Part shown: one piece after another, positions 8,134 through 19,923 of the stretch | Position numbering within the stretch: position 1 is the first letter of the stretch | Layout: each line of letters starts with the position of its first letter | Source of the DNA: Variovorax sp. PBL-H6 | Lineage (GTDB): Bacteria; Pseudomonadota; Gammaproteobacteria; Burkholderiales; Burkholderiaceae_C | Direction of reading: 5' to 3' | Assembly (NCBI RefSeq): GCF_901827155.1 | Contig: NZ_LR594659.1 | Span: forward strand, 2,790,001-2,854,000 | DNA: 64,000 nucleotides | Program-made: the position numbers and the translations under genes | Notes under the pieces: model-generated | Seen by the model: only the letters and a program-made list of their open reading frames with translations | What the model was told of the DNA's origin: nothing | Databases searched by the model: none

Positions 8134-9012
8134 TCAGCGGGCGAACTGCCGGATCAAGCCTGGCACTTCCGCGGCCAACTCGCGCGCCAGATAACCCAGC
8201 GGGCCTACGCGCCGGCCCAGGTTCTTGCCCGCCTTGGCATGCACCACGACGGCCCAGGCTGCGGCGTGCTCCGGCCGCAGCCCGCGCGCCGCGAATCCGC
8301 CCATCAGACCGGCCAGCACGTCACCTGAACCCGAGGTAGCCAGTCCGAGCGAGCCGCCCTTGAAGCACCAGGCGCGGTGTTGCGGAGTCGCGATCACGGT
8401 GCTTGCGCCCTTGAGCACGACGCAGGCGTTCCAGCGCATGGCGGCCTCGCAAGCGACCGCCAGCGCGTCGTGAGCGACCGCCTCCTTGGGCAGGCCGGAC
8501 AAGTGCGCCATTTCGCCCGCGTGCGGGGTCAGCAGCACCGGCTGGTCGAAGGCTCGTTGCGTTGCCACCGACATCGCGATCGAATCCAGCAGAACGGTGC
8601 ACCCCCGGAAAAGTGGCAGCAGCCTGCGCACGAAAGCCATGCTGCCGCGCTCGTCGCGCAAGCCCGGCCCGATGACCACGGCCGCGACCTTCTCGGCAAG
8701 CGGCGCCAGCGCCTCGCAGCCGCGCGCGGCGATACCGCCGCCACGCGTTTCGGGCAATGCGATGACCCGTGACTCCGGGATCGCGAGCGCCAGACCCGGC
8801 GCGATGGACGCGGGGCTGGCGATGGCGAGCTTGCCCGCGCCGGCCCGCAGCGCCGCGGTACCGGCGAGCAGCGCGGCGCCGGGCAGCTCCGCACTGCCCG
8901 CAATCACCAGCACCTGTCCACGCGCCTCCTTGTCGCCGTCCGGCCCGGGATCGGGCAGCGGCCAATGCGCCAGCGACGCTTCGGTCAGGGCTGCGGCGCG
9001 CGGACGGGCCAT
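8134..9012 (-). CDS. nnrD: ADP/ATP-dependent NAD(P)H-hydrate dehydratase (stand-alone NnrD domain)
   Basis: The 292-residue protein is a ribokinase-like NAD(P)H-hydrate dehydratase, which repairs hydrated NADH and NADPH. The family features GQVLVIAGSAELPGAALLA, LLTPHAGEMAHL and the C-terminal ATSGSGDVLAGLMGG nucleotide and catalytic loop are visible. The N-terminal epimerase domain found in many bacterial fusions is absent, so the epimerase must be encoded elsewhere. The ATG at 9012 overlaps the stop of the upstream histidine phosphatase gene by one base (TGATG), implying translational coupling. A longer open frame upstream is a shadow of that gene. Confidence 0.88.
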   Translation of the reverse strand: MARPRAAALTEASLAHWPLPDPGPDGDKEARGQVLVIAGSAELPGAALLAGTAALRAGAGKLAIASPASIAPGLALAIPESRVIALPETRGGGIAARGCEALAPLAEKVAAVVIGPGLRDERGSMAFVRRLLPLFRGCTVLLDSIAMSVATQRAFDQPVLLTPHAGEMAHLSGLPKEAVAHDALAVACEAAMRWNACVVLKGASTVIATPQHRAWCFKGGSLGLATSGSGDVLAGLMGGFAARGLRPEHAAAWAVVVHAKAGKNLGRRVGPLGYLARELAAEVPGLIRQFAR

Positions 9013-9779
9013 CAGGGTTTGGGCGCCGTCGGCTGGTCGGGGGCGCGGGTCACCGGCGTGGCGGCTTCGCGCAGCGGTGCGAGGAAGTTCACCAGGTCGA
9101 GCTGCAGCACCTCGTCTGCGTCGCCGCGGCGCTTGGCGCAGTAGGAGGTCACGGCGCAATTCGGCACGTCTCCCTGCCGGTCGATATCGAGGATCTGCTT
9201 CTCATCCATATGCTCGATCAGGTAGCGCAGGCAGTTGACGATGACCTGGTGCGCCACGACCAGCACGCGCTGGCCGGCGTACTCGCGGGTCACCATCTCC
9301 AGGAGGCTGCGCAGGCGCAGGATCACGTCGCACCAGCTTTCACCCCCGGGCGGGCGGAAGTAGAACTTGCCCACGTGCAGGCGCTGCGCGTCGAGTTCGG
9401 GATGCTTCTGCCGGATCCCGACCTTGGTCAGCCGGTCAAGGACGCCGAATTCCTTTTCCCGCAGGCGCTCGTCCATGCGCAGCTTCATCCTGTCGCCCGA
9501 CAGGCCGCCATGCTCCGCGACGAGTTCCGCTGTGTTGCGGGCACGCACATAAGGCGAGCAGAGGATCACCTCCGGCTTCTCCTGCTCGCGCAGCCTGGCA
9601 AACCACTCGCCGAGCGCAATCGACTGCTCGACGCCGAGCTCAGAGAGCGGCACATCGATGTCGCGCCACGCAAGCTCGATCAGCGGAAGCCCGCCGGCTT
9701 CAGCCGCGTCGCGCGCGACATTGCCGGCGCTTTGACCGTGGCGCACGATCCAGAAGGTTTGGGGCCAGTTCGATTGCAT
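9012..9779 (-). CDS. Histidine phosphatase family protein
   Basis: A 255-residue member of the phosphoglycerate-mutase-like histidine phosphatase superfamily. The phosphoacceptor His is in FWIVRHGQSAGN (H14), with a distal catalytic His in VVAHQVIVNCL and an Arg in SPYVRARNTAEL. The substrate is not evident. The protein is longer than small SixA or CobC types, with an acidic helical insert after the RHG region. It is coupled to the NAD(P)H-hydrate dehydratase downstream. The link to gcvP upstream (80-bp gap) may be incidental. Confidence 0.88.
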   Translation of the reverse strand: MQSNWPQTFWIVRHGQSAGNVARDAAEAGGLPLIELAWRDIDVPLSELGVEQSIALGEWFARLREQEKPEVILCSPYVRARNTAELVAEHGGLSGDRMKLRMDERLREKEFGVLDRLTKVGIRQKHPELDAQRLHVGKFYFRPPGGESWCDVILRLRSLLEMVTREYAGQRVLVVAHQVIVNCLRYLIEHMDEKQILDIDRQGDVPNCAVTSYCAKRRGDADEVLQLDLVNFLAPLREAATPVTRAPDQPTAPKP

Positions 9780-9859
9780 GGGCGAGGGCCATGGTAGGAA
9801 GCCCTGCCCGCGTGCCTCGTAGGCAAAGACCTATTTCGGCCGATGCGCGCCCGGCGCCA

Positions 9860-12763
<2,904 letters not shown>

Positions 12764-12809
12764 GGTTGGTGAACAGGGTGGCAGGATCAGGAAACCTTGG
12801 CAGTCCGCT

Positions 12810-13181
12810 TCAGGCCTCGTCGGCGAACTTGTCGTAGGCGGTCTTGTCGAGCAGGGCGTCGACCTGTGCGGGCTCGGTGATCTTCATCTTGAAGAACCAG
12901 CCTTCGCCTTCGGGCGCGCTGTTGGCCAGCGAAGGATCGGCGCGCAGCGCCTCGTTGACCTCGGTGATCTCGCCCGAGACAGGCATGAACACGTCGGCCG
13001 CGGCCTTGACCGACTCGACGACGCCGGCGACCTCGCCCTGGGCATAGCCTTGGCCGACCTGCGGCAGGTCGACGAAGACCACGTCGCCCAGCGCATCCTG
13101 TGCATGCAGCGTGATGCCGACCGTGGCGGCCCCGCCCTCGGCGTTCACCCACTCGTGGTCCTTGGTGTACTTGATGGTCAT
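12810..13181 (-). CDS. gcvH: Glycine cleavage system H protein
   Basis: This 123-residue lipoyl carrier shuttles the aminomethyl intermediate between P, T and L proteins. The N-terminal [10 protein letters not shown] and the lipoylation motif [11 protein letters not shown] with Lys59 are present, followed by the family tail GWFFKMKI. The ATG at 13181 is preceded by CCAGGAG. The same frame stays open far upstream through gcvT, but the protein start is unambiguous from the family. It lies 50 bp after gcvT and 46 bp before gcvP. Confidence 0.97.
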   Translation of the reverse strand: MTIKYTKDHEWVNAEGGAATVGITLHAQDALGDVVFVDLPQVGQGYAQGEVAGVVESVKAAADVFMPVSGEITEVNEALRADPSLANSAPEGEGWFFKMKITEPAQVDALLDKTAYDKFADEA

Positions 13182-13231
13182 GGAATGGCTCCTGGGAAAG
13201 AAATGGAAATACGAGGTCGAGCGGCAGGTCT

Positions 13232-14404
13232 TCAGCCGCGGTAGTAGCGGGCGGGTACGAAAGGCAGGGTAGTGACCTCCATCGGCACCGGCTTGCCGCG
13301 CACAATGGCCTGCAGGCGGGTGCCGGGCTCTGCGTAGGCAAGGGCAACATAGCCCATCGCGACCGGCCGGTCCACCGTGGGGCCGAGCAGTCCGCTCGTG
13401 ACCCGCCCGATGTCGACGCCTTCGAAGGACTGCAGCGCCGTGCCGTCGCGCACCGGTACGCGCTCCAGCGCCACGAGGCCGACGCGCTTGCGCTTGAGTG
13501 TCTCGTGGTCGACATGCCCGGCGCTGCCGGCGTCGGCCGTGAGCTGCGACAGCACCCTGGCGGCGCCCGGAAAGCCGCCTTCGCGCGCGCCGCCGCTGCG
13601 CCGCACCTTCTGGATCGCCCAGTTGAGCGAGGCCTCGACGGGGGTGGTTGTGTCGTCGATGTCGTTGCCGTAGAGGCACAGGCCGGCTTCCAGCCGCAGC
13701 GAGTTGCGTGCGCCCAGGCCGATGGGCTGCACCTCCGGCTGCGCCAGCAGGAGCCGAGCCAGGGCTTCCGCATCGCGGCCGGCAACAGAGATCTCGAAGC
13801 CGTCCTCGCCGGTGTAGCCGCTGCGGGTGGCAAAGGCCGCGATGCCGCCGATCTGCACCGCGCCACCCGTCATGAAGACGAAGCGCTCGATGCCGGGCGA
13901 CAGGCGTGCCAACACCGCGGCGGCCTGCGGCCCCTGCAGCGCGAGCAACGCGTGATCGGGTAGCGGCCGCACCTGGCAGCGCTGGCCGATCCTTGCCTGG
14001 ATGTGCGCGATGTCGCCGGCCTTGCAGGCGCCATTGACGATCACGAAGATCGAGTCGTGACCTTCGTTGAAGAACATCAGGTCGTCGAGGATGCCCCCCT
14101 CGTCGTTCAGGAGCAGGCCGTAGCGTTGCTTGCCGGGTGCCAGGCCGATCACGTCGACGGGCATGAGGGTCTCGAAGGCTGCAGCGGCCTCGGGCCCGAC
14201 CAGCCGCAGCTGGCCCATGTGCGAGATGTCGAACAGGCCGGCCGCGGTGCGCGTGTGCTTGTGCTCGGCCATGAGGCCGGCGGGGTACTGCACCGGCATC
14301 GAATAACCGGCGAAGGGCACCATGCGGGCGCCGAGCTCGACGTGAAGGTCGTACAGGGGGGTCTTTTGCAGATTGTCGGAAGCGGAGGCCAAGGCACTCT
14401 CCAT
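13232..14404 (-). CDS. gcvT: Aminomethyltransferase (glycine cleavage T protein)
   Basis: The 390-residue T protein releases ammonia from aminomethyl-lipoyl-GcvH and transfers the methylene group to tetrahydrofolate. The family segments MVPFAGYSMPVQYP, GLFDISHMGQLRL, ATRSGYTGEDGFEI and LGARNSLRLEAGLCLYG are intact. It is the first gene of the operon and is preceded by the glycine riboswitch. No clear Shine-Dalgarno is visible just before the ATG (the preceding bases are C-rich), which could reflect a riboswitch-dependent initiation region. Confidence 0.97.
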   Translation of the reverse strand: MESALASASDNLQKTPLYDLHVELGARMVPFAGYSMPVQYPAGLMAEHKHTRTAAGLFDISHMGQLRLVGPEAAAAFETLMPVDVIGLAPGKQRYGLLLNDEGGILDDLMFFNEGHDSIFVIVNGACKAGDIAHIQARIGQRCQVRPLPDHALLALQGPQAAAVLARLSPGIERFVFMTGGAVQIGGIAAFATRSGYTGEDGFEISVAGRDAEALARLLLAQPEVQPIGLGARNSLRLEAGLCLYGNDIDDTTTPVEASLNWAIQKVRRSGGAREGGFPGAARVLSQLTADAGSAGHVDHETLKRKRVGLVALERVPVRDGTALQSFEGVDIGRVTSGLLGPTVDRPVAMGYVALAYAEPGTRLQAIVRGKPVPMEVTTLPFVPARYYRG

Positions 14405-14422
14405 CAGGGGGGCAGTCCGGAT

Positions 14423-14665
14423 CCATGGCGGTCAGGCCATGGGCCACCCCTGCTGTCCGCTTTACCTGAGAGATTCGCCCCACGATCGGGGTTTGCTCCT
14501 TCGGTGGGCAACCTTCGCTTCAAGGCAAAGCGTCGCCTCTCTCCAGCAAGGAAACGCCCGATACCCGGGCGCCTCGTCAGTCCTTTTGCCTGAGCGTTCG
14601 GGCCCCTTGTTCGATGGGCCCTGCGCCTTCGGCGGCCCCGCGCTGCGAGGCTCTCTCCTGACCGG
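14423..14665 (-). promoter_or_regulatory. Tandem glycine riboswitch with downstream hairpin
   Basis: On the minus strand, upstream of gcvT, there are two consecutive glycine aptamers. Aptamer 1 (about 14665-14574) has GGAGAG near its 5' end, GCCGCCGAAGG in the core and CAGGCAAAAGGACTGAC at the 3' side. Aptamer 2 (about 14550-14446) has CTGGAGAGAGGCGAC, GCCCACCGAAGGAGCAA and CTCAGGTAAAGCGGACAG. These are the hallmark conserved elements of the gcvT class. Between aptamer 2 and the start codon a 7-bp stem (CCATGGC and GCCATGG, 14442-14423) could be part of the expression platform. No U-run follows it, so control may be translational; high glycine is expected to turn the operon on. Confidence 0.95.
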
Positions 14666-14687
14666 CCGAGTGTAAGGGAAACAGGGC

Positions 14688-15599
14688 TTAGGACCGCTCC
14701 AGCCGCAGCCGGCGCAGCAGGAATTTCTCCCATAGCTTGTCCGAAAGGAACTGCAGGGAGCGCCGGATGTGCTCGCGTGCATTGCGGGCGTCATACGGTG
14801 ACCGGATGTCGGCGCCGAGCTGCCGCGCGCGCAGGCTCAGCATGTGCTCCGACAGGCAGCAGCGCGCCTTCATGCGCAGGTCCTCGAAATTGTCCGGGCC
14901 GAGCGGACTGGCCTTGTGCCATTCGTGGTCCCATTTGAAACCGCGCTTCTTCTGCACGCCCTGGCCCTCGTCGCTGATGAGCCAGGCGGACACGAAATCG
15001 ACATAGGGCTCGCCCACATGGTCGCGGAATACGCCCCGCTCGGGCTCGAAGCGCTCGTTGACCAGCGAATCGAGCAGTGCGTTGCCGGGCGAAAGCGTGC
15101 CCAGCCGGTGGCGCAGCGTGTCGTTCATTGCAAAGCAGTAGGTCGACACCCATTCGAGCAGCGGTCCCATGGGGGTCATCGTCGAGCGAGGGAAATCGTT
15201 GATCTCGCCGAACAGCCACGGGGCCGGGTGCAGTGCGAGCTTTCGGATCTCGCCGCCGAAGCGCTCGAGCCGGCGCTCGCTCCAGGCGTGGTTGAGCGCG
15301 ACGGTGTCGTTCGAGAAGAGCCACACGTCAGGCTGCTCGCCGCGCGAGAGCAGGGTCTCGATGCCGCTGTCCCAGCCGGAGAACTCGCGGTTGCTGTTGT
15401 CGCCGGGCACCACCAGGCCCTGCTCGGAAGCCATGCCGGTTGCGCTTTCGGCGGGCCTCGCGCGGGCGTTGTCGACGATCACACTCGAGAAACGGTCGCC
15501 GTCCTGGGCCAGGCGGGTTCGCAGCTTTTCCAGGACCTGGAGCGAACGGTCGCGGTGCTGGTCGCCGAATTCCAAATGAACGAAACCGTAGCTTGTCAT
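14688..15599 (-). CDS. Glycosyltransferase-like hypothetical protein
   Basis: The 303-residue protein has no confident family assignment. Short stretches recall GT-A-fold proteins of the polysaccharide/rhamnan type: SVIVDNARAR, then a DNSNREFSGWDSGIETL segment like the DN-REF-GWD box of some surface-sugar transferases, and VWLFSNDTVALN. The C-terminal part is Arg/Leu-rich and helical. No signal peptide or membrane segment is seen. It begins downstream of the TRAP permease gene on the same strand (a 287-bp gap with nothing recognisable) and ends just upstream of the glycine riboswitch. The role is a guess. Confidence 0.6.
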   Translation of the reverse strand: MTSYGFVHLEFGDQHRDRSLQVLEKLRTRLAQDGDRFSSVIVDNARARPAESATGMASEQGLVVPGDNSNREFSGWDSGIETLLSRGEQPDVWLFSNDTVALNHAWSERRLERFGGEIRKLALHPAPWLFGEINDFPRSTMTPMGPLLEWVSTYCFAMNDTLRHRLGTLSPGNALLDSLVNERFEPERGVFRDHVGEPYVDFVSAWLISDEGQGVQKKRGFKWDHEWHKASPLGPDNFEDLRMKARCCLSEHMLSLRARQLGADIRSPYDARNAREHIRRSLQFLSDKLWEKFLLRRLRLERS

Positions 15600-15886
15600 G
15601 CGTGCAGGGGAGAGAAGAAATCAGGTGCGGGCGGGCTTCGCCCATGCGTCGCTCGCCGTCGCGAGCTTCGCAAATATTACCCCTCGATGCAGAGAGCGGC
15701 GATGCTGTCTGCGGGAGCGGCTCGAATTCCCAAGCCTATTCATGAACGAGGGGTCTCCCTTGTCAGCGAAGACGCCGTGTCGCCGACCGCCCTGTAACCC
15801 CTTGTTCTCGTTGCACGGCCTCCTCCTCGCAGTGCCACCGGATGCACCCTGATCGAGCCTCGGCTCAGGCCGCCGCCGGGTCTGAA

Positions 15887-17164
15887 CTACTTCGCATAGA
15901 CAAGATCGCGCAGCCCGAGAGAAATGCCCGGCACGTAGGTGATGACCATCAGGCAGGCCAGGATCACCAGCACAAAGGGGATCAGGTGCGCGACCATGCG
16001 GTCCAGCGAAATGCGCGCCACGGTGCAGGCCGCGAACAGGTTGACGCCGAACGGCGGCGTGATCATGCCCAGGGCCAGGTTGACCACCATCACGAGCCCG
16101 AAGTGCACCGGGTCGATGCCGAAGTGCTGCGCAACCGGCGCGAGGATCGGCGCCAGCACGATGATGGCCGCGCTGGTCTCGATGAACATGCCGATGATGA
16201 AGAGTGCCGCGTTGACCCCGAGCAGGAACATGGCCGGCGACTTCAGCACGGCCTCGAGCCAGTGGCCGATGGCCTCGGGCACGCCGGCGCGCGTGATCAG
16301 GAAGGCGAACAGGCCCGCGTTGGCGATGATGAACATGATCACCGACGACGAGATCACCGACTTGCGCAGCACCGCATAGAGCTGCTGCGGCTTGATCTCG
16401 CGGTAGATCAGCAGGCCGACGACGAGCGCGTAGAGCACGGCCACGGCCGAAGCCTCGGTGGGGGTGAAGATGCCGCCGTAGATGCCGCCGAGGATGATCA
16501 CCGGCATCAGCAGCGCCCAGCCCGCGCGCCAGGTGGCAATGCCCACGCCCAGGCGGCCATCGCCGTCGTTCTTGCCGAGGCCCTTGACCTTGCAGTAGAT
16601 GTAGACGAAGCCCATCAGCGCCAGGCTGATCAGGATGCCCGGGCCGAAGCCGGCGATGAACAGTTCGCCGATCGACACCTCGGCGCTCACGCCGTAGAGG
16701 ATCAGCGGGATCGAGGGCGGGATGATCACGCCCAGCTCCGCGCTCGTGGCCTGCAGCGCCGCCGCGTAGCTGGTGGGGTAGCCGTGCTTGATCAGCGCCG
16801 GGATCAGGATGGCACCGATGGCGAAGGTGGTGGCCACCGAAGAGCCCGACACCGCGGCGAAGATCATGCAGGTGAGCACGCAGGTCATCGGCAGGCCGCC
16901 CTGTACGCCGCCGACCAGGCTCTTGGCGAACTCCACCAGGCGCCGCGAGATGCCGCCAGTCTCCATCAGGTTGCCGGCGAGGATGAAGAAGGGAATGGCC
17001 GCCAGCGGAAACTTGTTGATGGCGTTGAACATCTCCTTGACGGAGATCAGCATGTTCGCGTTCGAGGCATGGATGCCGACGATGGAGGCCAGTCCGATCG
17101 AGACGGCGACGGAGACGGTGAGTGCAAAGCACACCACCATCGTGGCGACCATCACGGGGGTCAT
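15887..17164 (-). CDS. dctM: TRAP transporter large permease (DctM family)
   Basis: The 425-residue membrane protein of the TRAP DctM family has about twelve hydrophobic segments. Family motifs include FILAGNLMETGGISRRLVEF and LGVIIPPSIPLILYGV. It forms the sodium-coupled channel with the small permease encoded 34 bp upstream and the binding protein before that. The gene order denD-like, dctP, dctQ, dctM suggests one operon importing a sugar acid. It is the last clear member of the operon. Confidence 0.94.
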   Translation of the reverse strand: MTPVMVATMVVCFALTVSVAVSIGLASIVGIHASNANMLISVKEMFNAINKFPLAAIPFFILAGNLMETGGISRRLVEFAKSLVGGVQGGLPMTCVLTCMIFAAVSGSSVATTFAIGAILIPALIKHGYPTSYAAALQATSAELGVIIPPSIPLILYGVSAEVSIGELFIAGFGPGILISLALMGFVYIYCKVKGLGKNDGDGRLGVGIATWRAGWALLMPVIILGGIYGGIFTPTEASAVAVLYALVVGLLIYREIKPQQLYAVLRKSVISSSVIMFIIANAGLFAFLITRAGVPEAIGHWLEAVLKSPAMFLLGVNAALFIIGMFIETSAAIIVLAPILAPVAQHFGIDPVHFGLVMVVNLALGMITPPFGVNLFAACTVARISLDRMVAHLIPFVLVILACLMVITYVPGISLGLRDLVYAK

Positions 17165-17198
17165 GGGGCACCCACGCGTGTCACTGCGTGTATTGCGA

Positions 17199-17693
17199 TC
17201 ATTGCGCGGTCTCCAGTTCCTGCCGCTGCGGATCGAGCAGGTTGCCGATGATGCCGATGATGCTGAACAAGCCTCCGACGGGCATTGCCACGTAGGCCCA
17301 GAACATCGAGATCGACTCGAGCCCCGCCATCGACTGCACGCTCCCGCGCTGGGCGTAGTCCCAGCCCCACCAGACGATGACCGCGATCAGCGTCAGCGCC
17401 GCGAGGCACACCAGCCAATCGAGCACGCGCCGCATCTTGGGCGGGCTCCAGCGGTACAGCACGTCGACGCTGACCATCGCGCCATGGCGAAAGGCGGTGG
17501 GAATGCCCAGGAAGACCATCCAGATCAGGCTCACCCGGATCAGGATCTCCGACCATTCGGCCGGCTGCTCGAGCACGAAGCGGGTGACGATCTGGAACAC
17601 GCCGAGCGCCGAGGCGATCACCAGCATGAGGCACGCGACGGCCATGGACAGCGAATTGGTCCAGTGGTCGAGTCGTAGGAAGGCGGATTTCAT
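17199..17693 (-). CDS. dctQ: TRAP transporter small permease (DctQ family)
   Basis: The 164-residue protein has four hydrophobic helices and the DctQ-family pattern RFVLEQPAEWSEILIRVSL, then WMVFLGIPTAFRHGAMVSVD. The start is set at the ATG at 17693 (MKSAFLRLDHW), just before the first helix. The longer upstream frame is Arg/Ser-rich and unlike the family. It lies between the binding protein (82 bp) and the large permease (34 bp). Confidence 0.9.
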   Translation of the reverse strand: MKSAFLRLDHWTNSLSMAVACLMLVIASALGVFQIVTRFVLEQPAEWSEILIRVSLIWMVFLGIPTAFRHGAMVSVDVLYRWSPPKMRRVLDWLVCLAALTLIAVIVWWGWDYAQRGSVQSMAGLESISMFWAYVAMPVGGLFSIIGIIGNLLDPQRQELETAQ

Positions 17694-17775
17694 GAGCAAG
17701 GCATGCAAAGGTCGACAAGAAACGCCCGCCAGCGCTGCTGTGCGGGCGTCCGCCGCGGTCATCGCCGCGGGGCGT

Positions 17776-18747
17776 TCACTTGTAGTTGCGGATCTTGTCG
17801 AGGTTGGCCTTGCCGAACTGCTTCTCGAACTCGGCATTGACCGGCGCGAGCATGCTGACGAACTTCGCCTTGTCCACGTCCTCGATCACCGTCATGCCCT
17901 GGGCACGCAGTTCCTTCACGCCGTTGGCATCGTCCTGGTCGACGCGGTCGCGGTTCGCCTTGACGGCCACCTTGGCAGCCTCGAGGAAGGCGGTCTTGTC
18001 GGCTGCGCTGAGCTTGTCGAAGGCCGCCTTGTTCATCAGGAAGATGCAGGGCGAGTAGACATGGCCGGTCAGCGTGAGGTGCTTCTGCACCTGCGAGAAC
18101 TTGGCCGACATGATCACGGGCAGCGGGTTCTCCTGGCCGTCCACGGTGCCCTGCTGCAGCGCCGTGAACACTTCCGGGAAGGCCATCGGCGTGGTGATGA
18201 TGCCCAGGCCCTTGTACGCGGCGATGTGCACCGGGTTTTCCATCGTGCGCATCTTCAGGCCCTTGAGGTCTTCCGGTGCCTTGACGTCGCGCTTGCTGTT
18301 CGTCATGTGGCGAAAGCCGTTCTCGGCCCATGCCAGGGCCTTGAAGCCCTTGGCGTCGAACTTGGTCAGCAGTTCCTGGCCGATCGGGCCGTCGAGCACC
18401 GCGCGTGCGTGGGCCTTGTCGCGGAACAGGAAAGGCACGTCGAGGATCTTGGTCTCGGGCACGAAGTTGGGCACGGGACCGGTGGAGGAGAAGGCCAGCT
18501 CTTGCGTGCCAAGCTGCACCGCCTCGATCGACTCGCGTTCGCCGCCCAGCGAGCCGTTGTAGAAGGTCTCGATCTTGTAGCGGCCATTCGTGCGCGAAGC
18601 CACTTCCTTGGCGAAGGTGTCGATGGCCACGCCCTGGTGCGAGTTCTGCGCCGTCGAGATGCTGATCTTCATGGCGGTCTGCGCAAAGGCCGCGCAGGCC
18701 ATACCGAGGCCGAGGACGAGGCCGGCGGCCAGGCGGTTCAACTTCAT
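17776..18747 (-). CDS. dctP: TRAP transporter substrate-binding protein (DctP family)
   Basis: The 323-residue periplasmic receptor has an N-terminal signal peptide (LAAGLVLGLGMACAAFAQ). The DctP fold is marked by FYNGSLGGERESIEAVQLG, the conserved selector Arg region LKGLKMRTMENPVH, and TPMAFPEVFTALQQGTVDGQENP. The ATG at 18747 has AGGAGA upstream; an in-frame ATG at 18807 precedes it but adds residues before the signal. An inverted repeat lies 34-48 bp upstream of the start. The DenD-like dehydrogenase directly upstream suggests a four-carbon sugar-acid ligand. Confidence 0.93.
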   Translation of the reverse strand: MKLNRLAAGLVLGLGMACAAFAQTAMKISISTAQNSHQGVAIDTFAKEVASRTNGRYKIETFYNGSLGGERESIEAVQLGTQELAFSSTGPVPNFVPETKILDVPFLFRDKAHARAVLDGPIGQELLTKFDAKGFKALAWAENGFRHMTNSKRDVKAPEDLKGLKMRTMENPVHIAAYKGLGIITTPMAFPEVFTALQQGTVDGQENPLPVIMSAKFSQVQKHLTLTGHVYSPCIFLMNKAAFDKLSAADKTAFLEAAKVAVKANRDRVDQDDANGVKELRAQGMTVIEDVDKAKFVSMLAPVNAEFEKQFGKANLDKIRNYK

Positions 18748-18780
18748 GGAAAGTCTCCTGTCGATGTGACGATTGATGTG

Positions 18781-18795
18781 ACGTTTAGCAAACGT
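18781..18795. promoter_or_regulatory. Inverted repeat ACGTTT-N3-AAACGT before dctP
   Basis: A perfect 6-3-6 inverted repeat lies in the 52-bp spacer between the DenD-like gene and dctP. Its size and symmetry fit a LacI- or GntR-type operator that could tune the transporter genes separately from the dehydrogenase. No regulator for it is adjacent. Confidence 0.4.
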
Positions 18796-18799
18796 ATGA

Positions 18800-19816
18800 C
18801 TATGCATTGGTTGGCAGCTTCACGGCGTCGGGATTTTCACGGACGTAGTCGCGGATCACCTCCTCGAAGCTGGTATCGGGCACAAGGCCCAGTCCGCGCG
18901 CGCGCCGCGCTTCGAAGCGGCCCGGCCAGGTCTTCACGATGCGCTGGATCGCCGGATCGGGCGTGCGGTCGAGCAGGGCAGTGGCGTCCGGCCCGGCGAC
19001 GCGCTCGAGTGCCGCGGCCATGTCGCCCACCGTGAGGCCCAGCGAGGGCAGGTTGAGTGCGGTGCGCGGGCCCCACTGCGCATCGCTCGCTTCGGCGGCG
19101 CGGATGATGCCTTCGATGGTGCGTGCCGGAGATGCCAGCGCTACCGGCGTGTCGTCGGGCACCGGGCACGCGGCGCGCATACCGGCCAGCGGCTCCCGGA
19201 TCATGCCGCTGAAGAAGCCCGAGGCCGCGCCATTGGGGCGGCCGGGGCGCACGCTCACCGTCATCAGCCGCACGCTGCGGCCGCGGATGAAGCCCTTGCG
19301 CGTGTAGTCGGCCACCAGCTGCTCGCCGATGAACTTCTGGATACCGTAGCTGGTCTGCGGCGTGGGCAGCGTGTTGTCGTCGATGACTTCGGGCAGCGGC
19401 TGCTCGGGCGAGTTGCCGAACACCGCGAGCGAACTGGAGAACACCAGGACCGGCGCAGTGCCGGCGGCGCGCAGGCGTTCGAGCAGGGCCTTGGTGGCGC
19501 CGAAGTTGCTCCGCATGCCGAGGTCGAAGTCGGTCTCGCACTCGCCGCTGACAGCGGCAGCGAGGTGGAATACGGCGTTTGCCTCCTCCCAATACGCGGC
19601 GTCGGCGTCGGCCAATTGGGCGTTGAGGTCGCCTGCAACCGCGGTAACGCGGGAGTCGGCCGCGAGATCGGCCGGTGGCGCGGCGCGGTCGACGAGGGTG
19701 ATGCGTTCGATGGGCTGGGGTGCGGCACCGGCGAGTGCGAGGCTGCCTTGCGCGAGCAGCGTGCGCGCGAGGCGTGCGCCGAGAAAACCGGCGCCGCCGG
19801 TGATGACGATATGCAT
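18800..19816 (-). CDS. denD: NAD-dependent epimerase/dehydratase family, D-erythronate dehydrogenase-like
   Basis: A 338-residue extended SDR. The Rossmann motif is MHIVITGGAGFLGARLA, and the catalytic Tyr-Lys is in TSYGIQKFIGEQL with an upstream SSS (VLVFSSSLAVFG). The sequence character, including RTIEGIIRAAE and a C-terminal RARGLGLVPDTSFEEV, matches the DenD group that oxidises D-erythronate at C2 to 2-oxo-tetronate. The downstream TRAP genes fit the four-carbon acid-sugar pathway. The kinase, epimerase and decarboxylase partners are not in the window. Related NAD-dependent epimerases of unknown substrate are the alternative. Confidence 0.75.
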   Translation of the reverse strand: MHIVITGGAGFLGARLARTLLAQGSLALAGAAPQPIERITLVDRAAPPADLAADSRVTAVAGDLNAQLADADAAYWEEANAVFHLAAAVSGECETDFDLGMRSNFGATKALLERLRAAGTAPVLVFSSSLAVFGNSPEQPLPEVIDDNTLPTPQTSYGIQKFIGEQLVADYTRKGFIRGRSVRLMTVSVRPGRPNGAASGFFSGMIREPLAGMRAACPVPDDTPVALASPARTIEGIIRAAEASDAQWGPRTALNLPSLGLTVGDMAAALERVAGPDATALLDRTPDPAIQRIVKTWPGRFEARRARGLGLVPDTSFEEVIRDYVRENPDAVKLPTNA

Positions 19817-19923
19817 GGTGTCTCCTTGGAGATGTTCAGTCTATCTCCGCCTTGCTCCGGTGACCTGCTCGCCCGCATGCGCGCTGCACTTGCGGGCCGG
19901 AACATTGCGCGATAGAGTTGCCA

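Noticed and set aside
12810..14483. A 557-codon frame that could suggest a GcvT-GcvH fusion
   Set aside because: Only the last 123 codons match GcvH; the rest is an off-frame reading of gcvT, which is intact in its own frame.
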